Source: a virus
Virus record (IMG/VR): IMGVR_UViG_3300044712_001401
Span: 25,066 to 89,065 of that record
Strand: one strand, 5' to 3'
DNA: 64,000 bases
A program made the translations under genes and the position numbers. Each line of letters opens with the position of its first letter. The stretch's first letter is position 1. The notes under the pieces were generated by a model. It searched no databases. It was given only the letters and a program-made list of their open reading frames with translations, and was not told where the DNA came from. Below are positions 41,138-49,126 of the stretch, piece by piece.

Positions 41138-42345
41138 TGCTTCCGCGAACCTTTGAGTTTGATGACTACCCACGAGACGGAATCCGGTTGTTGTCATTGC
41201 TGGATTTTCTCAAGTCTCGCTATCCAAAATTCAAGGCGTGCGTCTTTTGTATTCCGGTGGAAATGACCGACGCTGCGTGGTCTGAATTGCTACGCCGCTC
41301 GGAGTGGTTGAAAGCGTATCCGCACGGCTTTAAGCACGTGAAGGGCGAGTGCCGACGCAGCAAGAAAAAAGCGAGACACCTAAAGACGCTCGACGCGATC
41401 GCGCGCGACGCACGGTGGGGCTCCGTCTTTAAGCCACCGTGGTACGGCTACTGCGGCGAGTTTTTCGCGGAGCTGCACACTCGCGGATTTTCGCTTGCGA
41501 CTAAGTCGCTCCAGCATCTACCGTTCCCGATGCCGGCCGAGTGGCGAACGTGGAACGTACGCGACGCCGAGTGGGCTACGAGTCGCGACGCGCGCAAGCG
41601 AGACGCCGGAAGGCACGTTGTTTGTCACCCGGTGTATAACGACGCACGAGCCAACAAGGCAAAGCGAACGGAGATCTCGTCGAAGCACGTCGCACGGTGG
41701 TCGCATGACTGGACACCCGACGATGAGTGGGCTTTCGTCGACGCGTTGGTGCGTCCGGTGACCGTTAAGCTGCATCTGGCTTGCGGTCCGGATGCGGTGT
41801 GGCAAGGCTGGGACTCGTTCGACGCGCGGGAATTTCCGGGCGTGCAACAATGGCGGTGGGGCGAGTCGCTGCCGTTCGGAGACAACCGCGCGGACGTGGC
41901 TTTTTGCTCGCACTCGTTCAACTACATCGACGAAAGCGAGTACGCAACGGCCGCGCTCGAAGTTTGGCGAGTGCTGCGCCCTGGCGCGATCTGGCGACTG
42001 TCCGAGGACGCGACCGATAGCGGTTACGTTTGGCGTTCTCCGGGGCAGCGCGCTCGCGGAACTGGGACGATTCGGTCGCTGCCAACGCGGGCCAAACTCG
42101 TAGCGGCTCTCCGTCGAGTTGGGTTCACGGTTCACGATGCGGAGCCGGGCAACACGCGGTCGGTTCATTCCGACGTGTTGCAAGGCGATAGTCGAGACCG
42201 ACGGTATCGAGCCGGCCACAAGTTCTATCTTGAAGCGTGCAAGTCGATCGACATTCCGGATTTGTCGCGGTCGCGGTTTTACGACCCGCGAGCCAGACGC
42301 ACCGGAGTCTATCGGCTGCCAGACGAGGCGGAGCAATCGCGATGA
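41137..42345 (+). CDS. Polysaccharide deacetylase-like domain fused to an AdoMet methyltransferase
   Basis: 402 residues; ATG 41137 shares a base with the previous stop and follows GACGGGGA. Residues 1-~200 resemble a NodB-type deacetylase: FEFDDYPRDGIRLLSLLDFL, FKACVFCIPVEM, PHGFKHVKGECR, VFKPPWYGYCG, DAGRHVVCHPVYN. Residues ~215-345 are a class I methyltransferase: VKLHLACGPDAVWQGWDSFD, SLPFGDNRADVAFCSHSFN and VWRVLRPGAIWRLS. The fusion suggests removal of an acyl group and methylation of the same glycan. Substrate unknown. Confidence 0.6.
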   Translation: MLPRTFEFDDYPRDGIRLLSLLDFLKSRYPKFKACVFCIPVEMTDAAWSELLRRSEWLKAYPHGFKHVKGECRRSKKKARHLKTLDAIARDARWGSVFKPPWYGYCGEFFAELHTRGFSLATKSLQHLPFPMPAEWRTWNVRDAEWATSRDARKRDAGRHVVCHPVYNDARANKAKRTEISSKHVARWSHDWTPDDEWAFVDALVRPVTVKLHLACGPDAVWQGWDSFDAREFPGVQQWRWGESLPFGDNRADVAFCSHSFNYIDESEYATAALEVWRVLRPGAIWRLSEDATDSGYVWRSPGQRARGTGTIRSLPTRAKLVAALRRVGFTVHDAEPGNTRSVHSDVLQGDSRDRRYRAGHKFYLEACKSIDIPDLSRSRFYDPRARRTGVYRLPDEAEQSR

Positions 42346-43124
42346 GCTTTCAACGCACGATTGATATCGTAACGCACGTTTACTGCCCACCCGGATTGAG
42401 CTGCTACGCGAAGCACCTGCTGTGGCAATATGCGAGCCTGCGTCGATACTCGCCACCAGAAGTTTGCGTGCGCCTCAAAGTCTGTGCGTCGTTTCATGAC
42501 AAGACGACGATGGCGATTCTCGCCCGCGTGTTGGATGACGATTCGCGGCGAGCAACTCCGGAGTTTGCGGTTGTTCCAGTGTTGCTAGACCAGGAGCGGC
42601 TGTTTCGGCGCGCGATTGGTCGTAACATTGCGACCAACGCAACTCTCGCCGATGTGGTGTGGTATACCGACGCCGATTATCTATTTGGCGACGGATGCCT
42701 AGACGCGGTTGCGCGGCTCGTGCGTCCGGATCAGTGCGCCATGCCTGCTCGCGTCAAGATTTCGACGGATCATGAAACCGGTCAACGTATGGTTGACGAC
42801 CCGCCGCTCGACGACGACGGATGGCCGGTCATTGACGACACCCGGTTTTCGGAGCGGCGCGAAAGAGTCGCTATCGGCGGGCTGCAAATCGTCGGCGGCG
42901 ACGTCGTGCGCGAGCGAGGCTACTTGCGAGAAGACCGCGAGTGGCAGCAGCCAGTCGACGCAAGCCTAGGGTTTCGCTCGTGCAAATGCGACGTCGCATT
43001 TCGTCGATACGTTGGGCAGCCGTTCGTTCGGCTGGATATTCCCAACGTCTATCGAATTCGGCACACATCCGACGGACGCGACTTTGCGGCCGACGGGACC
43101 AACTTGGGGAAGCAGGCGTGGTAG
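42342..43124 (+). CDS. Glycosyltransferase, GT-A type
   Basis: 260 residues from ATG 42342, overlapping the previous stop. IDIVTHVYCPPGLSCYAKHL is the first beta-strand loop, DVVWYTDADYLFGDGCLDAV carries the D-x-D metal site, and an acidic DDPPLDDDGWPVIDDT loop precedes the acceptor region. Resembles GT2-like enzymes. Last clear sugar transferase of the cluster. Confidence 0.65.
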   Translation: MSFQRTIDIVTHVYCPPGLSCYAKHLLWQYASLRRYSPPEVCVRLKVCASFHDKTTMAILARVLDDDSRRATPEFAVVPVLLDQERLFRRAIGRNIATNATLADVVWYTDADYLFGDGCLDAVARLVRPDQCAMPARVKISTDHETGQRMVDDPPLDDDGWPVIDDTRFSERRERVAIGGLQIVGGDVVRERGYLREDREWQQPVDASLGFRSCKCDVAFRRYVGQPFVRLDIPNVYRIRHTSDGRDFAADGTNLGKQAW

Positions 43125-43780
43125 CAACGATCGAAAATCCAAAGACGGATGAACGCGGGCGACGCTGGACCAACGAGTGGTTTGAGTCTGGCACTCGCCC
43201 GACGTGGGACAAATTGCTGCTGCCATACGTCGCGAAAGCGTTTCCACTTGGAACCGCTCGCTACGTGGAGATTGGCGTCTGCGAGGGAGCGTCGATGTTG
43301 TACGCGCTCGAATCGCTCAACGTCTGGTCGGCGGATGGCATCGATCCGTGGCGTCCGATTCGCGATTTGGAGCGGCTGCGCCGAGCGTCGGCTGCATACG
43401 AAGAGCATGCGAGGCACAATCTAAGCGTCTACACGTCGCAGCAAATCACGGGGCGAGGCAAGTACACTCGGACGCGGGCGAGACTGCATGCGCGGTCGTC
43501 GTACGATATGATTCGCGACGGCTCATTCGCGGCGCTTGGCGAGTTCGATATCGCCTATGTCGACGGCGATCACGCGGCGGCGCGAGCGTTGGTCGATTGC
43601 TGCGCTTGCTTTGGCTCGCTCGTTCGCGGCGGCGTGCTGATTATCGACGACCTGGACCGGCGTTGGCATCTTGGCAAACCGTGGGTGTACGAGGCAGCTC
43701 GGGCGTTTCTCGACGCGTTCGAGAAGCTCTACCGGGTGCTCTATCGAACGGACACGCAACTGGCGGTGGTAAAACTATGA
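43118..43780 (+). CDS. Class I methyltransferase (Methyltransf_24-like)
   Basis: 220 residues from GTG 43118, overlapping the glycosyltransferase end. AdoMet motif ARYVEIGVCEGASMLYALE near residue 47, then FDIAYVDGDHAAARALVDC, VRGGVLIIDDLDRRWH, and a C-terminal FEKLYRVLYRTDTQLAVVKL strand. This set matches the Methyltransf_24 group often found in glycan or surface-polymer gene clusters. Substrate unknown; the genes on both sides suggest a sugar or peptide tag. Confidence 0.75.
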   Translation: MVATIENPKTDERGRRWTNEWFESGTRPTWDKLLLPYVAKAFPLGTARYVEIGVCEGASMLYALESLNVWSADGIDPWRPIRDLERLRRASAAYEEHARHNLSVYTSQQITGRGKYTRTRARLHARSSYDMIRDGSFAALGEFDIAYVDGDHAAARALVDCCACFGSLVRGGVLIIDDLDRRWHLGKPWVYEAARAFLDAFEKLYRVLYRTDTQLAVVKL

Positions 43781-44406
43781 GCGACGCGACGGAGCAAGGT
43801 GCATTTGGAGCAAAATTTTCGCGGCGTCGCGGAGCCTCAATCGACGAGTCGCTCGCGGAGGTGCTGCGCCACGTAATTGCGGACGCGCAAGCACGCATGA
43901 ATCCGCTCACGACGACGGTGGCGGATATCGGCGCGGGGGCCGGCGGCTACGTGCTGATGGCGTCGAAGCTGCCGGGCGTGCTCGCTGTCGGAGTGGACGG
44001 GACGCCGGGGATCGAGCAAATCTCCGGCGGTTTCGTGCGTGAGGTAAACTTAGCCTCCGTGCAGCTAACCAATTGGGTATTCTGGACGTGGGAGGACCGG
44101 TTCAAGCAAGTGAAGCGAACTACGCTCGACGTCGCGTGGTTCATCGAAGTTGGCGAGCATATTCCAAAGATTTGCGAGCAAATCGTCTTCTGGAACTTGT
44201 GGCGCAGCAATGCGGCGACGTTGGTGGTTTCATGGGCGACGCCGGGGCAACGCGGTCGCGGACACGTCAACTGCCGGTCTTCGGAATACGTCGCGAACCG
44301 TCTAGGCGAAAGCGGATACGTCATTGACGACGAGGCGACTGCCAACGCAAGGCGCAGCGCGGGGCGAGGCTGGGACCGGAAACTGATGATTTTGAGGCGA
44401 GCATGA
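43777..44406 (+). CDS. Class I methyltransferase
   Basis: 209 residues from ATG 43777, overlapping the preceding stop by four bases. VADIGAGAGGYVLMASKL is AdoMet motif I, followed by AVGVDGTPGIEQISG, LDVAWFIEVGEHIPKICEQI (motif II/III region) and ATLVVSWATPGQRGRGHVNC. Different subfamily from the preceding methyltransferase. It may methylate another position of the same product. Confidence 0.75.
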   Translation: MSDATEQGAFGAKFSRRRGASIDESLAEVLRHVIADAQARMNPLTTTVADIGAGAGGYVLMASKLPGVLAVGVDGTPGIEQISGGFVREVNLASVQLTNWVFWTWEDRFKQVKRTTLDVAWFIEVGEHIPKICEQIVFWNLWRSNAATLVVSWATPGQRGRGHVNCRSSEYVANRLGESGYVIDDEATANARRSAGRGWDRKLMILRRA

Positions 44407-44636
44407 GCAACGAATGTAAGCTGCGAGTTCGTAGACGCGGAGACTTCGTTGAAACGTACACGGCGACGCGAGCCGGGGCCGGCGTGATTTTTTGTCGCGC
44501 CGGCAATGCCATCACAAGTCGTGGCGAATTCGCCTTTCCTCGCGACGTAGCGGCGGACGTTGCCGAGTGGGACCGGATCTATGAGCGGCTCGGAGGCGTG
44601 GCGATTTACGACGAGGACGGAGATCAGGTTTTGTAA
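44403..44636 (+). CDS. Small hypothetical protein ending the biosynthetic cluster
   Basis: 77 residues from ATG 44403, overlapping the methyltransferase stop. Basic N-terminus (NECKLRVRRRGDFVE) and an acidic end (VAIYDEDGDQVL). Possibly a small beta domain. No family recognised; coupled to the cluster by overlap. Confidence 0.55.
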   Translation: MSNECKLRVRRRGDFVETYTATRAGAGVIFCRAGNAITSRGEFAFPRDVAADVAEWDRIYERLGGVAIYDEDGDQVL

Positions 44637-44652
44637 AGATCCGAGAATCCGG

Positions 44653-44681
44653 TTGCCGAACTATTCCGGGCATGGTATAGA
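44653..44681 (+). promoter_or_regulatory. Promoter for csrA and the recombination genes
   Basis: TTGCCG (44653-44658), 17 bases, TATAGA (44676-44681). The spacer CTATTCCGGGCATGG resembles the CTATTCCGATGGTGG of the six-member promoter family, but the right TCGG arm is GTCGAG here, so it is a divergent relative. Confidence 0.6.
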
Positions 44682-44750
44682 ATACGTCGAGCCGCACGAG
44701 AGCCGAGCGTGAGTCGCGAGGCGCGGCAAGAAGGCGACGGGAGACGCAGG

Positions 44751-45062
44751 ATGCTAGTATTATCGCGAGAGATTGGAGAGACGATTCACATCGGCGACAA
44801 CGTCACGGTGACGGTTGTTGAGCTGCGACGTCATGGCGCTATGCGAGTGCGTCTCGGAGTGGACGCACCGCCCGACGTGCGAATTTGTCGCGGGGCGAAG
44901 CAAGCGGCGACGGACGACCCGCAAACGCGAGCCGAGCGGCGTTTAATCGCGGCGTTGCGAGAGTTTTTTACGCACGGGCCGGCAGACTCAATGGCGGCGC
45001 TGTCTGCCATCGTCGCTCGCTTGGCGACGGAATCAAACGACGGGAGACTTGGCGATGAATGA
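44751..45062 (+). CDS. csrA: CsrA-family RNA-binding regulator
   Basis: 103 residues from ATG 44751, after GACGGGAGACGCAGG. Residues 1-50 match CsrA/RsmA closely: MLVLSREIGETIHIGDN, VTVTVVELRRHGAMRVRLGV, APPDVRICRGAK. Host CsrA is ~60-70 residues; here a ~50-residue helical extension (RRLIAALREFFTHGPADSM) is added. CsrA dimers bind GGA in mRNA leaders to block or stabilise translation, so this one could reprogram host or phage mRNAs. First gene of the recombination-replication operon; overlaps the exonuclease start. Confidence 0.85.
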   Translation: MLVLSREIGETIHIGDNVTVTVVELRRHGAMRVRLGVDAPPDVRICRGAKQAATDDPQTRAERRLIAALREFFTHGPADSMAALSAIVARLATESNDGRLGDE

Positions 45063-45972
45063 CCCTCTATCCGTGCCGGTGGAAGTACCGGCGGAGGACG
45101 CGTTGCGATCACGTGACGCGGCAAGCGATATCGAGCGGCGGGCGATGGAAGGCGCGGAGTATCACCGCGCCGAGGGACTTTCGCAAAGCATGCTGAAAGT
45201 GTTCCGCGAAGACCCCGAGCGATTTTTTGAGCTGTACGTTTCGCGCGTCGTCGCCGACGCAAGCGAGCCAACGGACTCGCAGCGGTTCGGTCTGGCGTTG
45301 GAACGGCTCGTGTTTTACGGCGAGACTGGGCATAAACTGATTCCTCCGGACGTGCTCAACGAGCAGGGACACCGCAAGGGCGGACGCTGGACCGAATTTA
45401 AGAACCGGATGGAGCAAGAACACGGTCCGGGCGTGTCGCTTTTGACAATCGACGAGTGGGACAAAAAGGTCGGTCCCGTCATGACCGCATGCGACAAGCT
45501 GCGCGAACACCCGCGAGCGTCCAAGCTCTTGTGGGGGCAAGGCGATCCGCATGTTGCCTATTTTTGGACGGACGAACAAACCGGGCTGCGCTGTAAATGC
45601 CAGCTCGATATTTTGTCCTCGCGTGGAATCATCGTCGACTTGAAGGCGATGGCTTCGGTGTCGGCTCGTGATTTCGCGTCTTCGGTGTACGAGTACGGAT
45701 ATCACTGGCAGGCTTGGTGGTATCAGCAAGCGGTGCGGCGAGCGACAGGCGAAACGATGCCTTTCGTTTTCGTTTGCGCGAAAAACAAACCGTCGCATCA
45801 CGCCGAGTGCTACGAGCTAGGCGCGGACTGGATGCGATTAGCAGAGTTAGAGATTCGGCGGTCACTCGCCGATCTGAAAGCGGCGTATGACACCGGAGAT
45901 TGGCATAGTGCCACTCACGGAGATGTTACGGTTTTGAACCCGCCGAGTTGGGTTCTCACGAAGACGGAGTAA
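45055..45972 (+). CDS. PD-(D/E)XK exonuclease (RecE/YqaJ-like, DUF3799)
   Basis: 305 residues from ATG 45055, with GACGGGAGACTTGGCG upstream. Nuclease core: RCKCQLDILSSRGIIVDLKA, where D and the D-L-K acid/basic pair form the PD-(D/E)XK motif, followed by the helix YGYHWQAWWYQQAVRRATG with the conserved Tyr-x-x-Q. N-terminal AEGLSQSMLKVFREDPERFF and GLALERLVFYG match DUF3799 proteins. Expected to resect double-stranded ends for the adjacent annealing protein. Confidence 0.8.
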   Translation: MNDPLSVPVEVPAEDALRSRDAASDIERRAMEGAEYHRAEGLSQSMLKVFREDPERFFELYVSRVVADASEPTDSQRFGLALERLVFYGETGHKLIPPDVLNEQGHRKGGRWTEFKNRMEQEHGPGVSLLTIDEWDKKVGPVMTACDKLREHPRASKLLWGQGDPHVAYFWTDEQTGLRCKCQLDILSSRGIIVDLKAMASVSARDFASSVYEYGYHWQAWWYQQAVRRATGETMPFVFVCAKNKPSHHAECYELGADWMRLAELEIRRSLADLKAAYDTGDWHSATHGDVTVLNPPSWVLTKTE

Positions 45973-45977
45973 AAACG

Positions 45978-47342
45978 ATGGCAATGGGACAGACGGACGA
46001 CATGGGGTTTGAGGATTCCGTATTAGCGGGATTATCCGCGAACGCGGTTACGGCGCTTTCGACGACAGGGGTAACGGCGCAACGGACTGGAAATCAATTC
46101 TCAACGGCGGTTCGCGTTCAAGTTCCTCGCGTGCTGCAAGAAAAGCACAAGCAACTGCTGCAAGAAGCGACGCTCGCGGGAGAGTCGTTCTACTACGGCT
46201 GGGGGACCGGAAAAGACCGGGTTCTGGGACCGTCGATTGGGCTCGCAATGGCTGCGGCGAGAGTGTGGGGCAACTGCGCGGTCGACCTTGCGCCCATGCA
46301 GGAAGCGGCGGACGCGTGGATTTTCACGGCTCAATTTATTGACCTGGAAACCGGTTTCACGCTCGCGCGACAATTCCGCCAATCGAAGCACTGGTCGGTG
46401 CAGGGAAAGTACGACCAGGAGCGAAAAGATGACATGAGGTTTCAGATCGGCCAGTCAAAGGCGGCTCGCAATGTCGTCATCAACGCGCTGCCAAAGTGGC
46501 TCATTGATGCGGCGGTCGCGGCGGCTCAAAACGGCGTGCGAAAGCGCATCGAGCAGTACGTTGAAACCAACGGGCTCGCGAAAGCCGTTGATATTGTGCT
46601 CAAGCAGCTCAAGCAGCACGGCGTCAGCGAAGAAGCAATATTGGCAAAATGCCAAGTCGCGAAGGTGACGGGGCTCGACGTCGAGCACGTCGTGATGTTG
46701 CGTGGCGACCTATATTCGCTCCAGCAAGGCACGGACCGTCCGGAGGCGTTGTTCCCAACGGGCGGCGAGTTGCCGGCGGCGCAGCAAGCGACAAACGCCA
46801 CGACGACGCGAGGGACCGGTCCGGTGCGGTCGGCGGTTAACGATGCGCTGGATGACGACGCGGCGACGGACTCGCGGCCGGTGCAATCCGAGAAGGCGAA
46901 AGTCGCGAGCGAGCAAGCGACGACGCCGGCGGCAAAATCAAAGAAACCGCGAGCCGAGGCGTCTGCGGTGACAAAATCGACGCCAGCTCCGGTAGGTCCG
47001 CCGGCTGAACCGGTTCCGTCGCCGATCGACGCGGTGGCGGATGACGTTGGCGAGTTGGCAACGGCAGTCGCTGGCGAGCAGCCAATTGCATCCGACAACT
47101 CCGCGACGGACGTGGAGCCGCAGTCGCAGCCGTCGTCGGGCGGCGACGTCGGCGAGGGACTCATTGATTTGCCAAACGGATTCCGCGCGCGGCTCAAGAC
47201 GACTCGCGCGCCGGCGGAAATCGACGCGCTGATGAAGGAGTTCGACGTCGAGACGACGACGGATGAGCAATGGAAGGTGATGACGACGTTGGCGGAAAAG
47301 CGACGCGTTGAACTACGCCAAGCGGCGCGACGCGGAGCCTAG
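45978..47342 (+). CDS. Putative single-strand annealing recombinase (RecT-like)
   Basis: 454 residues from ATG 45978. Core residues 1-260 are conserved in style: ESFYYGWGTGKDRVLGPSI, LAMAAARVWGNCAVDL, FIDLETGFTLARQFRQSKHW, FQIGQSKAARNVVINALPKW and a helical end VEHVVMLRGDLYSLQQG. I associate this layout with phage proteins placed beside RecE-type nucleases. The tail is an Ala/Pro/Ser-rich linker and a short final domain (WKVMTTLAEKRRVELRQ). Pairing with the exonuclease suggests a Red/RecET-type recombination module; the RecT relationship is inferred. Confidence 0.6.
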   Translation: MAMGQTDDMGFEDSVLAGLSANAVTALSTTGVTAQRTGNQFSTAVRVQVPRVLQEKHKQLLQEATLAGESFYYGWGTGKDRVLGPSIGLAMAAARVWGNCAVDLAPMQEAADAWIFTAQFIDLETGFTLARQFRQSKHWSVQGKYDQERKDDMRFQIGQSKAARNVVINALPKWLIDAAVAAAQNGVRKRIEQYVETNGLAKAVDIVLKQLKQHGVSEEAILAKCQVAKVTGLDVEHVVMLRGDLYSLQQGTDRPEALFPTGGELPAAQQATNATTTRGTGPVRSAVNDALDDDAATDSRPVQSEKAKVASEQATTPAAKSKKPRAEASAVTKSTPAPVGPPAEPVPSPIDAVADDVGELATAVAGEQPIASDNSATDVEPQSQPSSGGDVGEGLIDLPNGFRARLKTTRAPAEIDALMKEFDVETTTDEQWKVMTTLAEKRRVELRQAARRGA

Positions 47343-47499
47343 CGTTTTGGCGCGACGCGGAGCGAGTCGAGACGCACCACCAGAAGCATTCCGTGATGCT
47401 CGGATTCTGGCGAGGAAGGTGGGCGGCGCGGTAGCCGGCGCAACTCTCGACTCGCTCGCGGCGTTGCGCGCGAGCAATCTTGAGGCGTGGGGATTCGCG

Positions 47500-47802
47500 A
47501 TGGGACAGCGAGAGCTTTTCGACGGGGACGGAAACCCGACCGCGAGACGCGGACTTGCGCCGCGCGACCCGCACGTGCGAACGAGTGACGCACCGCGAAT
47601 TCGCGGGCAAAATCTCGCGGTGTTGTTGCGCCTGCGGGAGCGTCCGGCTACGTCCGCCGAGTTGGCGGCGATTTCGTTGAAGTACACTGGGCGAGTCTCG
47701 GATTTGCGCAAAGCCGGCGCGGAGATTATCTACGACGGCGAACGGGCCGTTTACGTGCTAGTGCGGGATCTCATTTTGGACGGAGACACCAACCGTGGCT
47801 GA
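47500..47802 (+). CDS. Winged-helix DNA-binding protein
   Basis: 100 residues from ATG 47500, with GTGGGGAT upstream. The frame is open back to 47347 (TTG), so up to 51 more residues are possible. Residues 45-95 form a winged helix: NLAVLLRLRERPATSAELAA, ISLKYTGRVSDLRKAGAEII, then a YDGERAVYVL wing. Likely a transcription or replication regulator next to the origin protein. Confidence 0.6.
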   Translation: MGQRELFDGDGNPTARRGLAPRDPHVRTSDAPRIRGQNLAVLLRLRERPATSAELAAISLKYTGRVSDLRKAGAEIIYDGERAVYVLVRDLILDGDTNRG

Positions 47803-47977
47803 TCCGAAACGCAAGCCGGGAAGTCGAGCGGCAGCGGTTGTTTGTCAATGTCGCGCGCACAATCCAACGCTGTGGAAAGACGAGCCGGCGGTGTCTGGCT
47901 CAATTCGGACGGTTTGCAAGCTATGCGGGCGTTTCATCGGACGACGGCCGGTGGACGACAAACGGAAGACCCGCTAA
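47795..47977 (+). CDS. Small zinc-finger-like basic protein
   Basis: 60 residues from GTG 47795, overlapping the previous stop. A cysteine set (VCQCRAHNP; CKLCGRFIGRR) and lysine/arginine-rich ends point to a nucleic-acid-binding zinc finger. Located just before the initiator gene. Function unknown. Confidence 0.5.
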   Translation: MADPKRKPGSRAAAVVCQCRAHNPTLWKDEPAVSGSIRTVCKLCGRFIGRRPVDDKRKTR

Positions 47978-48037
47978 GGTTCGACGCGTCGACGCAAGAC
48001 GACACGCGAAGCGAGACGCGAGACGGGAGACGAGACG

Positions 48038-49126
48038 ATGCAGGCGGAGCGGGTGGGAGCCCTTGCGCGGGCGTTATTGTCCGGGGGCGTAGTCGGAAGC
48101 CTAGGAGCCGAAGCGGCGGTCGTGGCTTTGGCAATCGCGGTTCATGGTCGCGACGATACGAGCCATCTGGCGCAATGTCTCGGGATTAGTGAGCGGAGCG
48201 TTCGGCGACACCGGGCCGCAGCCGAGCGGGCCGGGATTATTCCGGCGGGCGACGGAACGCACCAGGGGCTCGCGGACGCGACGATAGGCTCGGCGACGAG
48301 CGGAGAGCCAAGCGACAGCGTCCGGACGCGTCTGGCGAGCCATGCGGCGACGGAGAGCGACGCGAGGCAGGCTGGAAGCGATGGCGACGAGGCGGAACGA
48401 GGCGCGGCCAAATCTGGCCGGGATCGAGGCGATGGCAGCGAAGCGAGCGGCCAAATCTGGCCGGAGCCAGTCCTAACGGGTGGTTTGCATCGGCCAAATC
48501 TGGCCGATGGCACTTCCGACGGGGGGTTGCTCGCGGCCAAATCTGGCCGGGAGCGGCCAAATCTGGCCGGAGCCTCGCGCGAAGAATCTAGTTTAAACCC
48601 AGCACTACGGTTCCGGTCTTCTCCTGGCGCATTAAATCACGGCGCGCCGCGCCGCGCCGTATTTGGATTTCGGTTGTCCGAAGATGACATCGAGACGTTT
48701 CCGACGATTCCGGGGATCGACGGGATCAAGCGTCGACGAGTTGCGCCGCTCGCTCGGGGCTCGCTCGTGGACGGCTGCGACGTGTGCCGAGTTCTTCCGG
48801 CGGATATCTGCCGGGATATTCAACGGCTTGTTGTGTGGTGGCGTCAGCAAATCGGAGTGTCCGGGGCGGTTACTGGGGACTCGGGGCTAGAGTTGGTTTT
48901 AGTCGTGGCGAAGGCGTTGGCGATTGCTCGCGGCGGGAGTCGCGTGCGGAATACGGCTGCTGTGCTCGTGTCGTGTTTTCGGTCGGGGGCGTGGCGACAG
49001 GAGCGAGATTGTTTGGCGGACGCGGTGCGGTGGGTTTCTCGGCTCGTCGAGACGGGCGACGTTGCGTGGGCGACGTCGGACGACGAGCGGGATTTGATTT
49101 CTTGGAAGACGGGAGCGGTCGGATGA
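48038..49126 (+). CDS. Replication initiator (lambda O-like) with helix-turn-helix
   Basis: 362 residues from ATG 48038, behind GACGGGAGACGAGACG. Residues 25-75 form a helix-turn-helix: LALAIAVHGRDDTSHLAQCL, GISERSVRRHRAAAERAGII. The middle (about residues 110-180) is low complexity because its DNA carries five 16-bp iterons. The C-terminal domain (DDIETFPTIPGIDGIKRRRV; DIQRLVVWWRQQIG; RNTAAVLVSCFRSG) precedes the overlapping DnaB helicase gene. This is the architecture of lambda O: N-terminal iteron binding, origin in the gene, C-terminal helicase loading. Function inferred from context and motif order. Confidence 0.75.
   Translation: MQAERVGALARALLSGGVVGSLGAEAAVVALAIAVHGRDDTSHLAQCLGISERSVRRHRAAAERAGIIPAGDGTHQGLADATIGSATSGEPSDSVRTRLASHAATESDARQAGSDGDEAERGAAKSGRDRGDGSEASGQIWPEPVLTGGLHRPNLADGTSDGGLLAAKSGRERPNLAGASREESSLNPALRFRSSPGALNHGAPRRAVFGFRLSEDDIETFPTIPGIDGIKRRRVAPLARGSLVDGCDVCRVLPADICRDIQRLVVWWRQQIGVSGAVTGDSGLELVLVVAKALAIARGGSRVRNTAAVLVSCFRSGAWRQERDCLADAVRWVSRLVETGDVAWATSDDERDLISWKTGAVG
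48405..48569 (+). repeat. Five palindromic iterons: candidate replication origin
   Basis: CGGCCAAATCTGGCCG occurs five times without change: 48405-48420, 48448-48463, 48491-48506, 48534-48549 and 48554-48569. The first four starts are spaced exactly 43 bases (about four helical turns) and the last by 20 (about two turns). The relatively AT-rich GAATCTAGTTTAAACCC (48582-48600) directly follows and could be the unwinding element. The array lies within the initiator gene and is read in different frames, showing the DNA, not the peptide, is conserved. Confidence 0.85.
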
